Source: SIG307 sp045596385
GTDB taxonomy: Bacteria > Bacillota > Clostridia > Lachnospirales > Lachnospiraceae
Direction: 5' to 3'
Assembly (NCBI GenBank): GCA_045596385.1
Contig: JAZOCC010000019.1
Coordinates: forward strand, 48,623 to 112,622
Length of the DNA: 64,000 nt
The stretch's first letter is position 1, and each line of letters starts with the position of its first letter. A program made the position numbers and the translations under genes. The notes under the pieces are model-generated. The model was given only the letters and a program-made list of their open reading frames with translations. It searched no databases and had not been told where the DNA came from. Below, one piece after another: positions 17,967 to 27,224 of this stretch.

Positions 17967-20015
17967 TTAATACTTAAAATTACCGATTAAATCGTTCAGG
18001 TTTGCTGCCTGTGTTGCCAGCTCCTGAGATGTGGCGGATGCTTCCTCCGCAATTGCGGAGTTCTCGGAAATACCCTGATTAATCTCTTCCACTCCCTTTC
18101 TTACCTGCTCCATATCCTCTGCCTGCTCTACTGCCAGATTTGCGGTCTGGGCAATCATCTCACTCACCTTATCAAAAGCAACCACCGCATCCTGTAAGGA
18201 TTCCTTAACCGTTCCGGCCATCTCGCTGCCCTTCGCAATCTCATCCAGGGACACCTGAATTAACGCTCTTGTATTATTGGCTGCCTTAGAGCTCTCATCC
18301 GCCAGCTTACCGATCTCATCCGCAACCACCGCAAAACCACGACCTGCTTCCCCGGCTCTTGCTGCCTCTATGGATGCGTTCAGAGCCAGCAAATTGGTCT
18401 GGTCCGCAATCTGTTCAATTGCCTGAATAATCCCTACAACCTCCTGCGACGTAACCTGAATCTTATCCATCGCCTCTGCCATCCGGTTCATCAGCTCCTG
18501 ATTTTCTTCCATCTTTCCGGTCACACGCCCGGTCTCCTGTGCGGATTCCTCCGCCTTCCTACGATTCTCTTCCACTTCCTCCATAATCTTATTGGTCGTG
18601 GTAAGCAGGGTTTCTACTGCCATGGTCTGCATGGTAGCACCCTCTGCAAGGGCCTGGGATACGTTTGCCAGCTCATCGGAGCCGCTCAATACCTGATTGG
18701 AGCTTCCCTGAATACCACTGACCACCGTAGTGAGCCCTGCGGAAATTTCGAACAACGCATCCTTTAACTTGGCAAATTCACCCACATACTTATTCTTTAA
18801 CTCAATCCGCAAATCACCCTTTGCCATATTATCCAGGACTGCCGCAATCTCATCGATATACACAATATATTCCTTTAAGCGGTCTACTGTCTTACCGATG
18901 TAATATGCCAGCTCTCCGATTTCATTATCCGCAGTAACGGAAAGCTCTACATCTAAGTTGCCGTCCGCCAGCTTTTCCGCAATATCCTTCAACTCCTCTA
19001 CCGGTTTTGTAATTCTCTGTGCGCTCTTTCTGATACCGAGATAGATAAACACACATGCGACCGCCATCAACAGGGTCAACAAGGCAAGACACAAAACCGT
19101 AGACTGGTAATACTCGCCCAGCGGCATCACGCTAAGCACCATGTAACCGGTGGTACCCACATTAGCGAAATGACCGTATTCGCTACCGGAACCGAACTTC
19201 ACTTTCATGGACTGGGGTGTCTGGGAAAGCACAGCCTCTATTGACTCCGGATTCACATCCAGTTCGGACATATTCTTTAAAATAATTTCCTGCGTCGGTG
19301 CATAGGCTACCACACCGGTTCCGGAAATCAAAATCGAAAAACCGGTCTTGCCGATGGTGTGATGCAGCATCACCTCCGCAACCTTATCCAATTTCACATC
19401 AATACCGGCAATACCCAGTAATACCGGTTCATCATCATCGCTGTAAACAGGACACGCCAGACTGATTACCGGTACCTCCGAGGTAAAAGAAATATACGGC
19501 TCGGAATATACCGTATTCGTAGTTTCAATACAGCTATACCATTCGTACTGAGACGCATCAAATCCACCGTTTGACGTATAGCCGCTGGACATCATCAGGG
19601 AAGAAGAATCCAGATCCACCAGCCAAGCGGCATCCACCGGATTATCATCGCCCTTGGCAAGATTATACAAGTACCGTTCGGTCGTTGCATAATCCCTCTG
19701 ACGCTTAATATTTTTGCCTTCTACCGTATCCAGTAACACCTGCTGCGCCTGCGGATTCATGGCCATATTCTCTACCATACCGAGATACGGCTGGAAGAAA
19801 TCCGACACTTCCCAGGATGCCACTTCGGAACGAAGCTGAATCTCTGTTTTATTTGCATCGTTCACAATACTTGTCAGCATAACTCCCATCACCAGAGCCA
19901 GGACAACCAAAAGACCGGTTACTGTTCGTCCGATTTGAACAAGAATTTCCTTTTGAATCTGTCCTCTTCCGGTCTGCTTTTTCCCCATAGACGGCTTTTC
20001 TTTTTTTTGTTTCAT
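17967..20015 (-). CDS. Methyl-accepting chemotaxis protein with dCache-type sensor
   Basis: 682 residues. A basic N-terminus leads to a membrane segment (about 29-51) and an extracellular sensor of about 250 residues with features of a double Cache domain (LDSSSLMMSSGYTSNGG, YEWYS, EPYISFTSEVPVISLACPVY, LGIAGIDV). A second membrane segment (about 300-325), a HAMP region, and the MCP signalling domain follow; the hairpin tip is EIGKLADESSKAANNTRALI. It should pass ligand signals to CheA/CheW. It is followed closely by beta-mannosidase, so its ligand may be a mannoside or breakdown product. The start SD is GGAGTGA. Confidence 0.92.
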   Translation of the reverse strand: MKQKKEKPSMGKKQTGRGQIQKEILVQIGRTVTGLLVVLALVMGVMLTSIVNDANKTEIQLRSEVASWEVSDFFQPYLGMVENMAMNPQAQQVLLDTVEGKNIKRQRDYATTERYLYNLAKGDDNPVDAAWLVDLDSSSLMMSSGYTSNGGFDASQYEWYSCIETTNTVYSEPYISFTSEVPVISLACPVYSDDDEPVLLGIAGIDVKLDKVAEVMLHHTIGKTGFSILISGTGVVAYAPTQEIILKNMSELDVNPESIEAVLSQTPQSMKVKFGSGSEYGHFANVGTTGYMVLSVMPLGEYYQSTVLCLALLTLLMAVACVFIYLGIRKSAQRITKPVEELKDIAEKLADGNLDVELSVTADNEIGELAYYIGKTVDRLKEYIVYIDEIAAVLDNMAKGDLRIELKNKYVGEFAKLKDALFEISAGLTTVVSGIQGSSNQVLSGSDELANVSQALAEGATMQTMAVETLLTTTNKIMEEVEENRRKAEESAQETGRVTGKMEENQELMNRMAEAMDKIQVTSQEVVGIIQAIEQIADQTNLLALNASIEAARAGEAGRGFAVVADEIGKLADESSKAANNTRALIQVSLDEIAKGSEMAGTVKESLQDAVVAFDKVSEMIAQTANLAVEQAEDMEQVRKGVEEINQGISENSAIAEEASATSQELATQAANLNDLIGNFKY

Positions 20016-20049
20016 AGCAGGTCACTCCTTTGTCACTGATATTAATATA

Positions 20050-20078
20050 ATTATATAGTAAATTGTCTCAGAAAACAA
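20050..20078 (-). promoter_or_regulatory. Promoter of the chemoreceptor/beta-mannoside genes
   Basis: Minus-strand TTGTTT, 17-base spacer, TATAAT, 35 bases before the chemoreceptor start. It looks like the housekeeping sigma type rather than a motility sigma-28 promoter. Confidence 0.5.
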
Positions 20079-20182
20079 CGATAACTTATATGATTTTTTT
20101 GTGTTTTTTCATTTTTTTAACTCATTTTCTCTTTTCTTGTTTAATTCACTAAATCGTCATATAATTCCCTATAAGACAAAAA

Positions 20183-20214
20183 TAGGAGCCGCACATCCAA
20201 ATATGCGACTCCTA
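20183..20214 (-). terminator. Intrinsic terminator of the second chemoreceptor gene
   Basis: An 11-bp stem (20183-20193 with 20204-20214, one G-T pair) is followed on the minus strand by TTTTTG, just after the stop at 20232. Confidence 0.8.
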
Positions 20215-20231
20215 TCAACTATATCATCAAA

Positions 20232-22013
20232 CTATTCATATTCAAACCGGTTCACGATTTCCCTCAACACTTTTATACTCTCTACGGTATCATTGGTCAA
20301 TTCGTAATTATCACTTGTGGCATTTACCACATCCGCTGTTTTCTCTGCGATATCATTTACACCTTCCGAAGTTTCGCCAACCGTTCGTGATACATTCTCT
20401 ACCGCATCCGATACCTTTTGAATCGAACCGGTCAGTGCAACAATCTGCTCGGAAATATTGTCCATCCGCGTCTTAAAGGTATCCGCATCCTGACGATACT
20501 GTGCACCGGTCTGATTAAAGTTATCAAAGCCTGCCAACACTGTCTCCTCCAGAAAATCACTGGTATTTTCCATACTTTCGGTTATATTGGTTACCGCACT
20601 GTTTACATCATTGATGATACCGTTAATGTCCTTTACCGTTTCCAAAGAGCGCTGTGCCAGTTTACTGATTTCCTGTGCCACTACCGCAAAGCCTTTTCCC
20701 GCATCACCGGCCCTTGCCGCTTCGATACTTGCATTTAAGGAAAGCAGACTGGTCTGATCCGAAATATCGACAATAGCCGCGGTCAACTCGTTAATTTTTG
20801 CAACTGCTCCCAAGCCCTCCAATGCATTCTCGGTTTTTTCCCGAATCTGCTCATACAGCTTTCTTGTCTGTGTAATAGCATTCTGGGTAGAACTCTGCAT
20901 TTTCTCCGCACGCCCGGCCACCTCCTCGGAAAAGCGGTTGCTCAATTCCGTTTCCCGCCCGATGACCTCTGCCTGCGTTCTCATATCGTCCATATACCGG
21001 GTCATATTCCGGGTCATATTACTTACCTGTTCGGTACTTGCCGCCAATTGTTCCGTCGTCGCAGAATTATCGGTACAGAAAACATGTACCTGATTGCTGG
21101 AACTCTCCAACTTCTGCATATTTTCTCCGACGGTACGGTTTGTACTGTCAATATGTGTCACCACATCGTATAAATTATTACTCATCTCACGAACCGCGCG
21201 GCTGATGACTCCCGTTTCATCTTTTCTTTCACATAACCTGTCTATATTATCCGGAAGCTTAATCTTTAACTTTGCTGTGTCATTAATCACGCCGGTCACC
21301 TGACTTAACGGTTTAATAAAACGGCGAATAACAATTGCCGACACAAGAACAATCACAGCCAGCACGGCAAATGCCACCCCAAGAGCAATGAAGGACATCT
21401 CCCTAATCGGACGAACCAGTTCGCTTCCGCTTGCACAAATAATCATAATTGACTTATTTGCGGTTATGTAATAGCTGGCATACATTGTTTCTCCGGCTTC
21501 CTCATACTCCATACAAAGGTTGTCCGGTATTACTCCTTTATTAATTGATGCCACAACATTGGTAATCGCCGAATTCATATTCGGCTTTCCGATACGGGTC
21601 TCATCCTTATGGTAACGGATAATACCACTCACATCCACTACGTAATAATAAAAATCTTCTAACCCGGTAATTTCCATATTCCCGAGAATTGATGTAAACT
21701 GCTCCGTTGTCAAGCCGGTATACTGCGTAATCCCGTCATTGATATTCTCTTCTTCTTTATCAATCAGCTTTCCGTAAGAGGTGGCCATATTTAACATTTT
21801 CCCGTAAGCGGAATCGATAACAAGATCCTTAACATAAGAAACCATAATCAGAATCGTTGCCGCAACGGACGCAATCACGCCCAATACCACCAGAGAACTC
21901 ACCTTTACCTGTATGGAGTGAAGCTTTCCGCCTGTCTTTTTTTCTTTTCCGGTCTTTAACTCTCTCCCCTCCGTTTTTTTCCCCTTTTCTTTCTTTATCA
22001 AACGATTCATCAT
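20232..22013 (-). CDS. Methyl-accepting chemotaxis protein (second)
   Basis: 593 residues. A Lys-rich start is followed by a membrane segment (about 40-63), a compact extracellular sensor of about 140 residues (single-Cache-like, with YYYVVDVSGIIRYH and ITANKSIMIICASG), a second membrane segment (about 208-230), HAMP, and an MCP domain with the tip EISKLAQRSLETVKDINGII. The sensor has about half the size of that in the neighbouring receptor, so the ligands probably differ. It has its own terminator and is a separate unit from the receptor at 17967. Confidence 0.9.
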   Translation of the reverse strand: MMNRLIKKEKGKKTEGRELKTGKEKKTGGKLHSIQVKVSSLVVLGVIASVAATILIMVSYVKDLVIDSAYGKMLNMATSYGKLIDKEEENINDGITQYTGLTTEQFTSILGNMEITGLEDFYYYVVDVSGIIRYHKDETRIGKPNMNSAITNVVASINKGVIPDNLCMEYEEAGETMYASYYITANKSIMIICASGSELVRPIREMSFIALGVAFAVLAVIVLVSAIVIRRFIKPLSQVTGVINDTAKLKIKLPDNIDRLCERKDETGVISRAVREMSNNLYDVVTHIDSTNRTVGENMQKLESSSNQVHVFCTDNSATTEQLAASTEQVSNMTRNMTRYMDDMRTQAEVIGRETELSNRFSEEVAGRAEKMQSSTQNAITQTRKLYEQIREKTENALEGLGAVAKINELTAAIVDISDQTSLLSLNASIEAARAGDAGKGFAVVAQEISKLAQRSLETVKDINGIINDVNSAVTNITESMENTSDFLEETVLAGFDNFNQTGAQYRQDADTFKTRMDNISEQIVALTGSIQKVSDAVENVSRTVGETSEGVNDIAEKTADVVNATSDNYELTNDTVESIKVLREIVNRFEYE

Positions 22014-22196
22014 AACGACGCCTCCTTCTTCATTTCTTCATTTTTACCCATCTATTCAAAAATTGACACACTATTCATTTATCTATACCATATTATATCA
22101 CAATTGCATCTTATTTTCCACACTTTTCCCCATTTTTTTAATTCGTCCATGAGCGTTTCCAATCTGTAACAGTGTGAATCTTATTTCCCCAAAAAA

Positions 22197-22225
22197 GAAA
22201 GCTGCCGCTTCCAGCGACAGCTTTC
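22197..22225 (-). terminator. Intrinsic terminator of the second sugar phosphotransferase gene
   Basis: A 13-bp stem (22197-22209 with 22213-22225, one G-T pair) and a three-base loop, followed on the minus strand by six T. Confidence 0.85.
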
Positions 22226-22234
22226 GTCATCCTC

Positions 22235-23617
22235 TTAATATGCACCCTTTCTCTGTAAAAGAGAAAACACGGTTTTTATCATAATCTTAAAATCAAGCCA
22301 AATGCTCCAGTTATCAATATATTCCGTATCCAGCTCCACGATTTTCTCAAAATCCGTAATCTGACTCCGGCCGCTTACCTGCCACATACCGGTGATTCCC
22401 GGCTTGATACTCATTCTGCGCCAGTGAGAACGTTCGTACTTTTCCACCTCATCTAAGGTCGGCGGTCTGGTCCCCACAAGACTCATACTGCCAAACAACA
22501 CATTAAAAAACTGCGGCAGCTCATCAATACTGGTCTTACGGATAAACTTCCCCACCTTTGTAATACGCGGATCATCTTTTATTTTAAACATCAGACCGTC
22601 TTTGACCTCGTTCTGCTCCTGAAGCTTCGCTTTTAACTCCTCGGCATCCACACACATACTGCGGAACTTGTACATCTCGAATATACTGCCGTTAATACCG
22701 GCTCTCTTCTGTTTAAAAATCACCGGTCCCTTGGAGTCCAGCTTAATTGCAATTGCCGTCACCAACATAATCGGCGAGAACACAATAATACCGATTAGAC
22801 TACCGATAATATCAATCATCCGCTTTATAGCTTTGGAGGAATCATCCAGGCAAACCCGATGATAGGTCACAACCGGATAGGTGCCGACACTGCTGACATA
22901 ACGATGCGCCCCGTGTGCCTGAAACAGCTTTACGATAATACGCACCGATACACCCATATCAAGGCAAATGTCAATGTACGGCTGAATGTCCACCATATCG
23001 GACTTACGATTCATAATATAAACCTGTCCAATGGCATTCTCGTGAACAATCCGTTCCAAATCCTTAACAGATCCGAGATAACGTTCATCCGATGTCTCTT
23101 CCATGCTGACATAGCCCACAAGCCGGACAGAGGTATTACTCTTATACAAATACTTTTTAAAGGTACCGAAACGGTCAATATCTCCTACCAACAGAACCCG
23201 CGGAGCATTAAACTTCCAGTGTGTCGCCAGAAAACGTATAAAAAAAGCACCGATAATAACCAGCACATACGCCGCAATTACATAAGAGCAATAGAAACTT
23301 ACCTCAAACTTATGATTCAGAAAATAGTCTATCGCCATCACCGTCACCGGAACCAGTGAAAGAATAAAAGATTTCGTAATGGTAAAAATCGTGCGGTCCA
23401 CATAGAAAAAAGTGGTCACATTATACACACGGGCATTTTTATTTACCATGATAAAAATCACCATAAATACAACACAAATAGGTCCGTACAGTTCCAATGC
23501 ATTGTACAGCGGCATGCCTACAATTACGGTTGCTATCAAAAACGCCGCAACCATCAGGAAACAGTCGCAGACTATATGTAATAAATTCGTACTTACATCC
23601 CGATTAAACTTACCCAA
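22235..23617 (-). CDS. Undecaprenyl-phosphate sugar phosphotransferase (second copy)
   Basis: 460 residues, same class as the gene at 4219-5616. It has four N-terminal hydrophobic segments, a nucleotide-fold middle part (VLLVGDIDRFG), a membrane segment near residue 275, and the catalytic domain with YKFRSMCVDAEEL, KTSIDELPQFF and MSLVGTRPPTLDEV. The last motif is typical of galactose- or glucose-1-phosphate transferases of exopolysaccharide pathways. The start is TTG at 23617 with a strong SD GAGGAGG eight bases upstream. It is a single-gene unit with its own promoter and terminator and no glycosyltransferases beside it. Confidence 0.88.
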   Translation of the reverse strand: MGKFNRDVSTNLLHIVCDCFLMVAAFLIATVIVGMPLYNALELYGPICVVFMVIFIMVNKNARVYNVTTFFYVDRTIFTITKSFILSLVPVTVMAIDYFLNHKFEVSFYCSYVIAAYVLVIIGAFFIRFLATHWKFNAPRVLLVGDIDRFGTFKKYLYKSNTSVRLVGYVSMEETSDERYLGSVKDLERIVHENAIGQVYIMNRKSDMVDIQPYIDICLDMGVSVRIIVKLFQAHGAHRYVSSVGTYPVVTYHRVCLDDSSKAIKRMIDIIGSLIGIIVFSPIMLVTAIAIKLDSKGPVIFKQKRAGINGSIFEMYKFRSMCVDAEELKAKLQEQNEVKDGLMFKIKDDPRITKVGKFIRKTSIDELPQFFNVLFGSMSLVGTRPPTLDEVEKYERSHWRRMSIKPGITGMWQVSGRSQITDFEKIVELDTEYIDNWSIWLDFKIMIKTVFSLLQRKGAY

Positions 23618-23666
23618 TTTAACCGCCTCCTCATGTGTTCTAGGCCAAATGACCTATATTATAAAT

Positions 23667-23695
23667 ATTATAACACCAAATTGTCCGAATGTAAA
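23667..23695 (-). promoter_or_regulatory. Strong promoter of the second sugar phosphotransferase gene
   Basis: Minus-strand TTTACA, 17-base spacer, TATAAT, 50 bases before the TTG start. Confidence 0.75.
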
Positions 23696-23733
23696 TAGCC
23701 CACCCATCTCTTTTCAATACACTTCCCAAAAAG

Positions 23734-23761
23734 CAGCGTCGATAACGGGTTATCGACGCTG
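23734..23761 (-). terminator. Intrinsic terminator of the YbjQ-like gene
   Basis: A perfect 13-bp inverted repeat (23734-23746 and 23749-23761) with a very tight turn, followed on the minus strand by CTTTTT. Confidence 0.85.
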
Positions 23762-23775
23762 TTATTGTTCTCCAT

Positions 23776-24087
23776 TTACTTAAACTTTACTGCTGTTCCG
23801 TATGCCATAACCTCTGCCGCACCCTGCATAACCGCTGCGGAAGCATAACGGATATTCACAATCGCATCAGCCCCTAGACCTTCTGCCTCTGCTACCATTC
23901 TTTTGGTTGCCAGTGCTCTCGCCTCATTCATCATTTCGTTGTAGGCCTTCAGTTCACCGCCTACAATGGTCTTAAAGCTCTGAGTAATGTCACGACCGAT
24001 GTGCTTAGACTGAATAGTACTTCCCTTTACCAATCCGATCATTTCCAACTCTTTGCCGGAAATATAATCAGTATTTACTAAGATCAT
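23776..24087 (-). CDS. YbjQ-family (DUF74, heavy-metal-binding-like) protein
   Basis: 103 residues from the ATG at 24087, which has an AGGAGGAGAAGAGG leader; an upstream in-frame start at 24132 is less likely. The family hallmarks are visible: G-x-V-x-G-S/T near residue 20, KAYNEMMNEARALA, and GADAIVNIRYAS. These small cytosolic proteins form pentamers and are of unclear function. The start overlaps the small membrane protein gene upstream by 20 bases, so the two are coupled. Confidence 0.88.
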   Translation of the reverse strand: MILVNTDYISGKELEMIGLVKGSTIQSKHIGRDITQSFKTIVGGELKAYNEMMNEARALATKRMVAEAEGLGADAIVNIRYASAAVMQGAAEVMAYGTAVKFK

Positions 24088-24295
24088 CCTCTTCTCCTCC
24101 TTCGATTTCCTTAATTCTGCTGACAAGCACACCGATTGTCACTCCACATATCGCAAGCGGTCCCACAATCATCAGAAGCTTCACTGCAAAAGGAATACCT
24201 CCGACCAAAAGAAACAACAGGACAACACCTATGTAATAAAGTAACATCAGGGATGCTATAACGACCGGAGCAACCATCTTTTTCGTATGATTCAT
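24068..24295 (-). CDS. Small two-pass membrane protein
   Basis: 75 residues from the ATG at 24295, eight bases after a GGGGAG SD; a GTG two codons earlier is too close to the SD. There are two hydrophobic segments (about 8-30 and 36-58) and an acidic tail (EIEGGEEDDLSKY). It overlaps the YbjQ-like gene and likely shares its transcript. No family recognised. Confidence 0.65.
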   Translation of the reverse strand: MNHTKKMVAPVVIASLMLLYYIGVVLLFLLVGGIPFAVKLLMIVGPLAICGVTIGVLVSRIKEIEGGEEDDLSKY

Positions 24296-24394
24296 ACTCA
24301 CATCTCCCCTCGCTTATTCTATCAGTATATTCAGTATACACAATCCTTAAACGGTTTGTCAATAAGACAGACCTCCTATGACTCCATTTCAACG

Positions 24395-24430
24395 AAAGAA
24401 GCCCCCCTCTTTTAAAAGGGAGCCTCTTTG
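24395..24430 (-). terminator. Terminator of the sigma/anti-sigma operon
   Basis: A long stem with several G-T pairs (AGAGGCTCCC against GGGGGGCTTCT on the minus strand) followed by TTTC, 26 bases after the stop of the RsgI-like gene. Confidence 0.6.
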
Positions 24431-24455
24431 CAATGCCCATATTATTTAAATGCTC

Positions 24456-26234
24456 TTACTTCTCCATGGAAATGGTTACCTGTGCCTCTTTTTCCTTCGG
24501 ACCTAACGGCTTCTCAGCCGCCGGACCTGCCGGCTTTGTTGCCTCAGCCTTCTCATGCGGCGGTACCGGACCCGGCTTCTTGGTCGGTTCCGGAGTTACA
24601 AGGGTTACATCCTTGTCTTCATCCTCAAAGGTAATGGTCACCTTGGACTCTTCCTTTTCCTTCTCGTGCGGCGGTACCGGCTTTGTCTTCTCGGTTACCT
24701 CACCGGTTACGGCATCTACAGTATACTCGTAGTGATCCTTATCCACATGGAAATGAATCTTGAATTCCGCACCGTCCTTATGGTTATGATACTTAATGTC
24801 ACAAGTGGTCAGGTCTGCCATCTTTACGCCTGCCTTCTCTAATGCAAGGTTCAATGCCTTATCCGCAGTAATCTTCGTATCCTCCGGAGTCTCGACTACG
24901 GTATTCTCAATCATCATTCTGCTGATTACATTTCCGCTTACGGAATTAATCACATACACATAATCATATAAACCAACGCTGAACTCAACATGATACTCTC
25001 TGTCCGCAGACAAATACGTAAGCTTTGTAAGTTTTGCGTCATTGATTGTTACACCCGCATCATTATATGCAATATTCATGGCCTGAATTCTGGTGATTTC
25101 CGGAACCGGAGTTGCGGTCGGTGCCGGAGTCGCAGTCGGTAACGGCGTTGCGGTCGGCAACGGCGTTGCAGTCGGAACCGGAGTCGCAGTCGGCAACGGC
25201 GTTGCGGTCGGTGCCAGACCCGGAGTCACCGGAACCGGAGTCGCAGTCGGCAACGGCGTTGCAGTCGGTAACGGAGTCGCGGTCGGCAACGGCGTTGCGG
25301 TCGGTGCCGGAGTCGCAGTCGCGGTCGGAATCATATTAAACTCACTGGTAATAATCGTTCCGGTTACTGCATTAATCTTGTACTCGTACTGCATGATATC
25401 CTTCACAGTGAACTTGACGGTATAGGTATAGACACCTGCGGATTCCTGTACCTTCTGACCTACCATCGTAAGGTCGGATAAGGAAACATTCGCATCGGCA
25501 AGTGCAATCTGAAGTGCCTCATCCTTGGTAATCAAGGTCACGCTTTCTGCCTCTAAAAGATCCCACAATTCGGAGATGGAGAAGGTCACTGCTACATCCA
25601 GGGAGAGATTCATATTCTCTGCTACCTGCTGTGCCAGATTGAGCTTACCAACGGAAATACCATAGCTGTCAGCCAACACCTTCAGCTCGGAATCCTTGGA
25701 AAGCACCTGGGTGTTTACCCCACCGATTAAATCGTTCTCATTAAAAATACTGCTGATTTCACTTGAAACTTTCTCTCCCAGTTCGGTTGCACGATCCGTA
25801 TCATTTTCCTCGACACAAATGTTCACCGCATTATACACTTCATCCAGATATCCGTTCTTTAACAGCGCCCCCATAATCGCATTTAACGCAGTATCCAGAT
25901 CTACATTCTTAAAGTCCATTCCGCTCAGTACTACCTGTGCATCCTCATTCAGCGCCACTGCGGAGGTTACCTTATCGTGCTTATTAATCGAAAGCTCGAT
26001 ACTCGGATTGACATCGATACATACAATCGTTGCTGCCTCTGCCACCGGAGTAGTACCTACCTTCTTATTACGAACCGCACCGATTCCGAGAATCAATGCC
26101 AGACATGCCGCCATTGCCATAATACTCATTACAACCGGGCGGACATTTTTCTTCTTTGCCTTGTAGTTTGCTGCTTCCACTACATACTTTTCATCTACGT
26201 TATCGATAGCTTCCGCCATCTTGTTCTTATTCAT
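24456..26234 (-). CDS. RsgI-like anti-sigma factor with PepSY domains and Thr/Pro repeat linker
   Basis: 592 residues. The cytosolic N-terminus (about 1-30) is followed by a membrane segment (about 32-52) and an RsgI-type domain beginning ATIVCIDVNPSIELSIN. The rest lies outside: a PepSY-like domain (about 230-300), a linker of repeated PTATPL/PTATPV units (about 302-375), and two more PepSY-like domains separated by further charged linkers. The gene overlaps the ECF sigma gene by ATGA, so it is the partner that holds the sigma at the membrane. In RsgI proteins the conserved Asn-Pro is reported to self-cleave. The PepSY part may sense or inhibit extracellular ligands or proteases. Confidence 0.82.
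   Translation of the reverse strand: MNKNKMAEAIDNVDEKYVVEAANYKAKKKNVRPVVMSIMAMAACLALILGIGAVRNKKVGTTPVAEAATIVCIDVNPSIELSINKHDKVTSAVALNEDAQVVLSGMDFKNVDLDTALNAIMGALLKNGYLDEVYNAVNICVEENDTDRATELGEKVSSEISSIFNENDLIGGVNTQVLSKDSELKVLADSYGISVGKLNLAQQVAENMNLSLDVAVTFSISELWDLLEAESVTLITKDEALQIALADANVSLSDLTMVGQKVQESAGVYTYTVKFTVKDIMQYEYKINAVTGTIITSEFNMIPTATATPAPTATPLPTATPLPTATPLPTATPVPVTPGLAPTATPLPTATPVPTATPLPTATPLPTATPAPTATPVPEITRIQAMNIAYNDAGVTINDAKLTKLTYLSADREYHVEFSVGLYDYVYVINSVSGNVISRMMIENTVVETPEDTKITADKALNLALEKAGVKMADLTTCDIKYHNHKDGAEFKIHFHVDKDHYEYTVDAVTGEVTEKTKPVPPHEKEKEESKVTITFEDEDKDVTLVTPEPTKKPGPVPPHEKAEATKPAGPAAEKPLGPKEKEAQVTISMEK
25104..25328 (-). repeat. 18-bp tandem repeat array encoding PTATPL/V units
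   Basis: About a dozen variants of an 18-base unit, interrupted once by a Gly-Leu-Ala segment, lie inside the RsgI-like gene. It encodes a flexible Thr/Pro spacer that crosses the wall. Arrays like this can change in length by slippage. Confidence 0.8.
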
Positions 26235-26788
26235 AGATAATTTCCCCTTTCCTCTAAATAATCCTTTAATTGTTTTCTCAAGCGTGTAAGTCTTACCGAC
26301 ACATTTTTTTCCGACAAACCTACTTTCTTTGCAATCTGCATATAGTTATCATAAAACCAATATCTTCGGACAAAGATTACCCGGTTTAATTCATTCAGGG
26401 AATCCAGAAAGCTCTCGATGGCACCGGTCAGTTCCTTCAATTCCATCCTGCTCTCCACACTGTCGTCCGACACCAGAAAATCTTCCAGTTCTTCCACCGC
26501 TACATCATAAGAACTGTTACGCTTCTGGGCATGATTCTTTTGATAACGGGTCAGCGACACATTCCTTACTATTTTTAATACATAGGTAAGCAACGGGTCC
26601 GGTCTCGTCGGCGGAATGGCATTCCATACGCCGAGATAACTATCATTTACACATTCTTCTGCATCGAAGTAATTGTCCAGAATGTTATATGAAGTCTGCA
26701 GACAGATCTTGCCGTACTTTCCTTTCAGCTCCTTAATGGCATCTTCGGAACGTGTGAAGAACAGCTCGATGATCTCTTCATCTAACAC
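26231..26788 (-). CDS. ECF-type RNA polymerase sigma factor
   Basis: 185 residues from the GTG at 26788, eight bases after AAGGAGG; a GTG at 26806 lies inside the SD itself. Region 2 shows FDAEECVNDSYLGVWN and region 4 shows the helix-turn-helix YMQIAKKVGLSEKNVSVRLTRLR. It should direct RNA polymerase to a small regulon controlled by the membrane-bound RsgI-like partner downstream. Partner RsgI proteins usually pair with SigI, but this sigma has the size and regions of an ECF factor. Confidence 0.88.
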   Translation of the reverse strand: MLDEEIIELFFTRSEDAIKELKGKYGKICLQTSYNILDNYFDAEECVNDSYLGVWNAIPPTRPDPLLTYVLKIVRNVSLTRYQKNHAQKRNSSYDVAVEELEDFLVSDDSVESRMELKELTGAIESFLDSLNELNRVIFVRRYWFYDNYMQIAKKVGLSEKNVSVRLTRLRKQLKDYLEERGNYL

Positions 26789-26890
26789 CTGTATCACCTC
26801 CTTCACTTATATACTAAGGATTATTTTGGGAAAACTACACTTTTATTGTAACTTTTTTTATTTTTTTTGTAAAGAAAATAAATTTCCCTG

Positions 26891-26919
26891 TTGACTTCGT
26901 CACACTAACGTGCTATAAT
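26891..26919 (+). promoter_or_regulatory. Promoter of the T-box operon
   Basis: TTGACT, 17-base spacer, TATAAT, about 20 bases before the leader RNA begins. Confidence 0.85.
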
Positions 26920-26939
26920 GAACCCAATTTCCAAATAAT

Positions 26940-27215
26940 ACTGAAACGACTGTGACGGAATTATGCTTCTTTTTTGAGGGTTTCAGAGAGCCGGTGGTTG
27001 GTGTGAACCGGTACGGATGAAAGTTAGCAATCTCACTCCCGAGTCGACTCTGCGAAGAATTTTCATTTGCGTAGTGGAGTACGGTCAGCCTCGTTATCGG
27101 CCATGGACTTAGTAGAGTCCGAGAGAGACAGTTTCCCGTAAGGGTGCTGTAAGCAAGGTGGTACCGCGAATCGTTTATTCGTCCTTGAAGCCGTATGGCT
27201 TCAGGGACTTTTTTT
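26940..27215 (+). promoter_or_regulatory. T-box leader (candidate leucine specifier)
   Basis: An amino-acid-starvation riboswitch that reads uncharged tRNA. Visible parts are the Stem I core with AGAGAGCCGGTGGTTGGTG, the T-box AAGGTGGTACCGCG at 27155-27168, and a terminator (27181-27192 pairing with 27197-27208, then seven T at 27209-27215). When uncharged tRNA binds, the T-box sequence should form the antiterminator. The triplet CTC at 27032-27034, in the position usual for the specifier, would read tRNA-Leu; this assignment is tentative. It controls the LeuA-like gene 167 bases downstream. Confidence 0.88.
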
Positions 27216-27224
27216 CGTGTTGGC

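Noticed and set aside
25104..25328. Short regular repeats that could be taken for a CRISPR array or a minisatellite locus
   Set aside because: The 18-base period has no spacers and codes for PTATP units in frame inside the RsgI-like gene.
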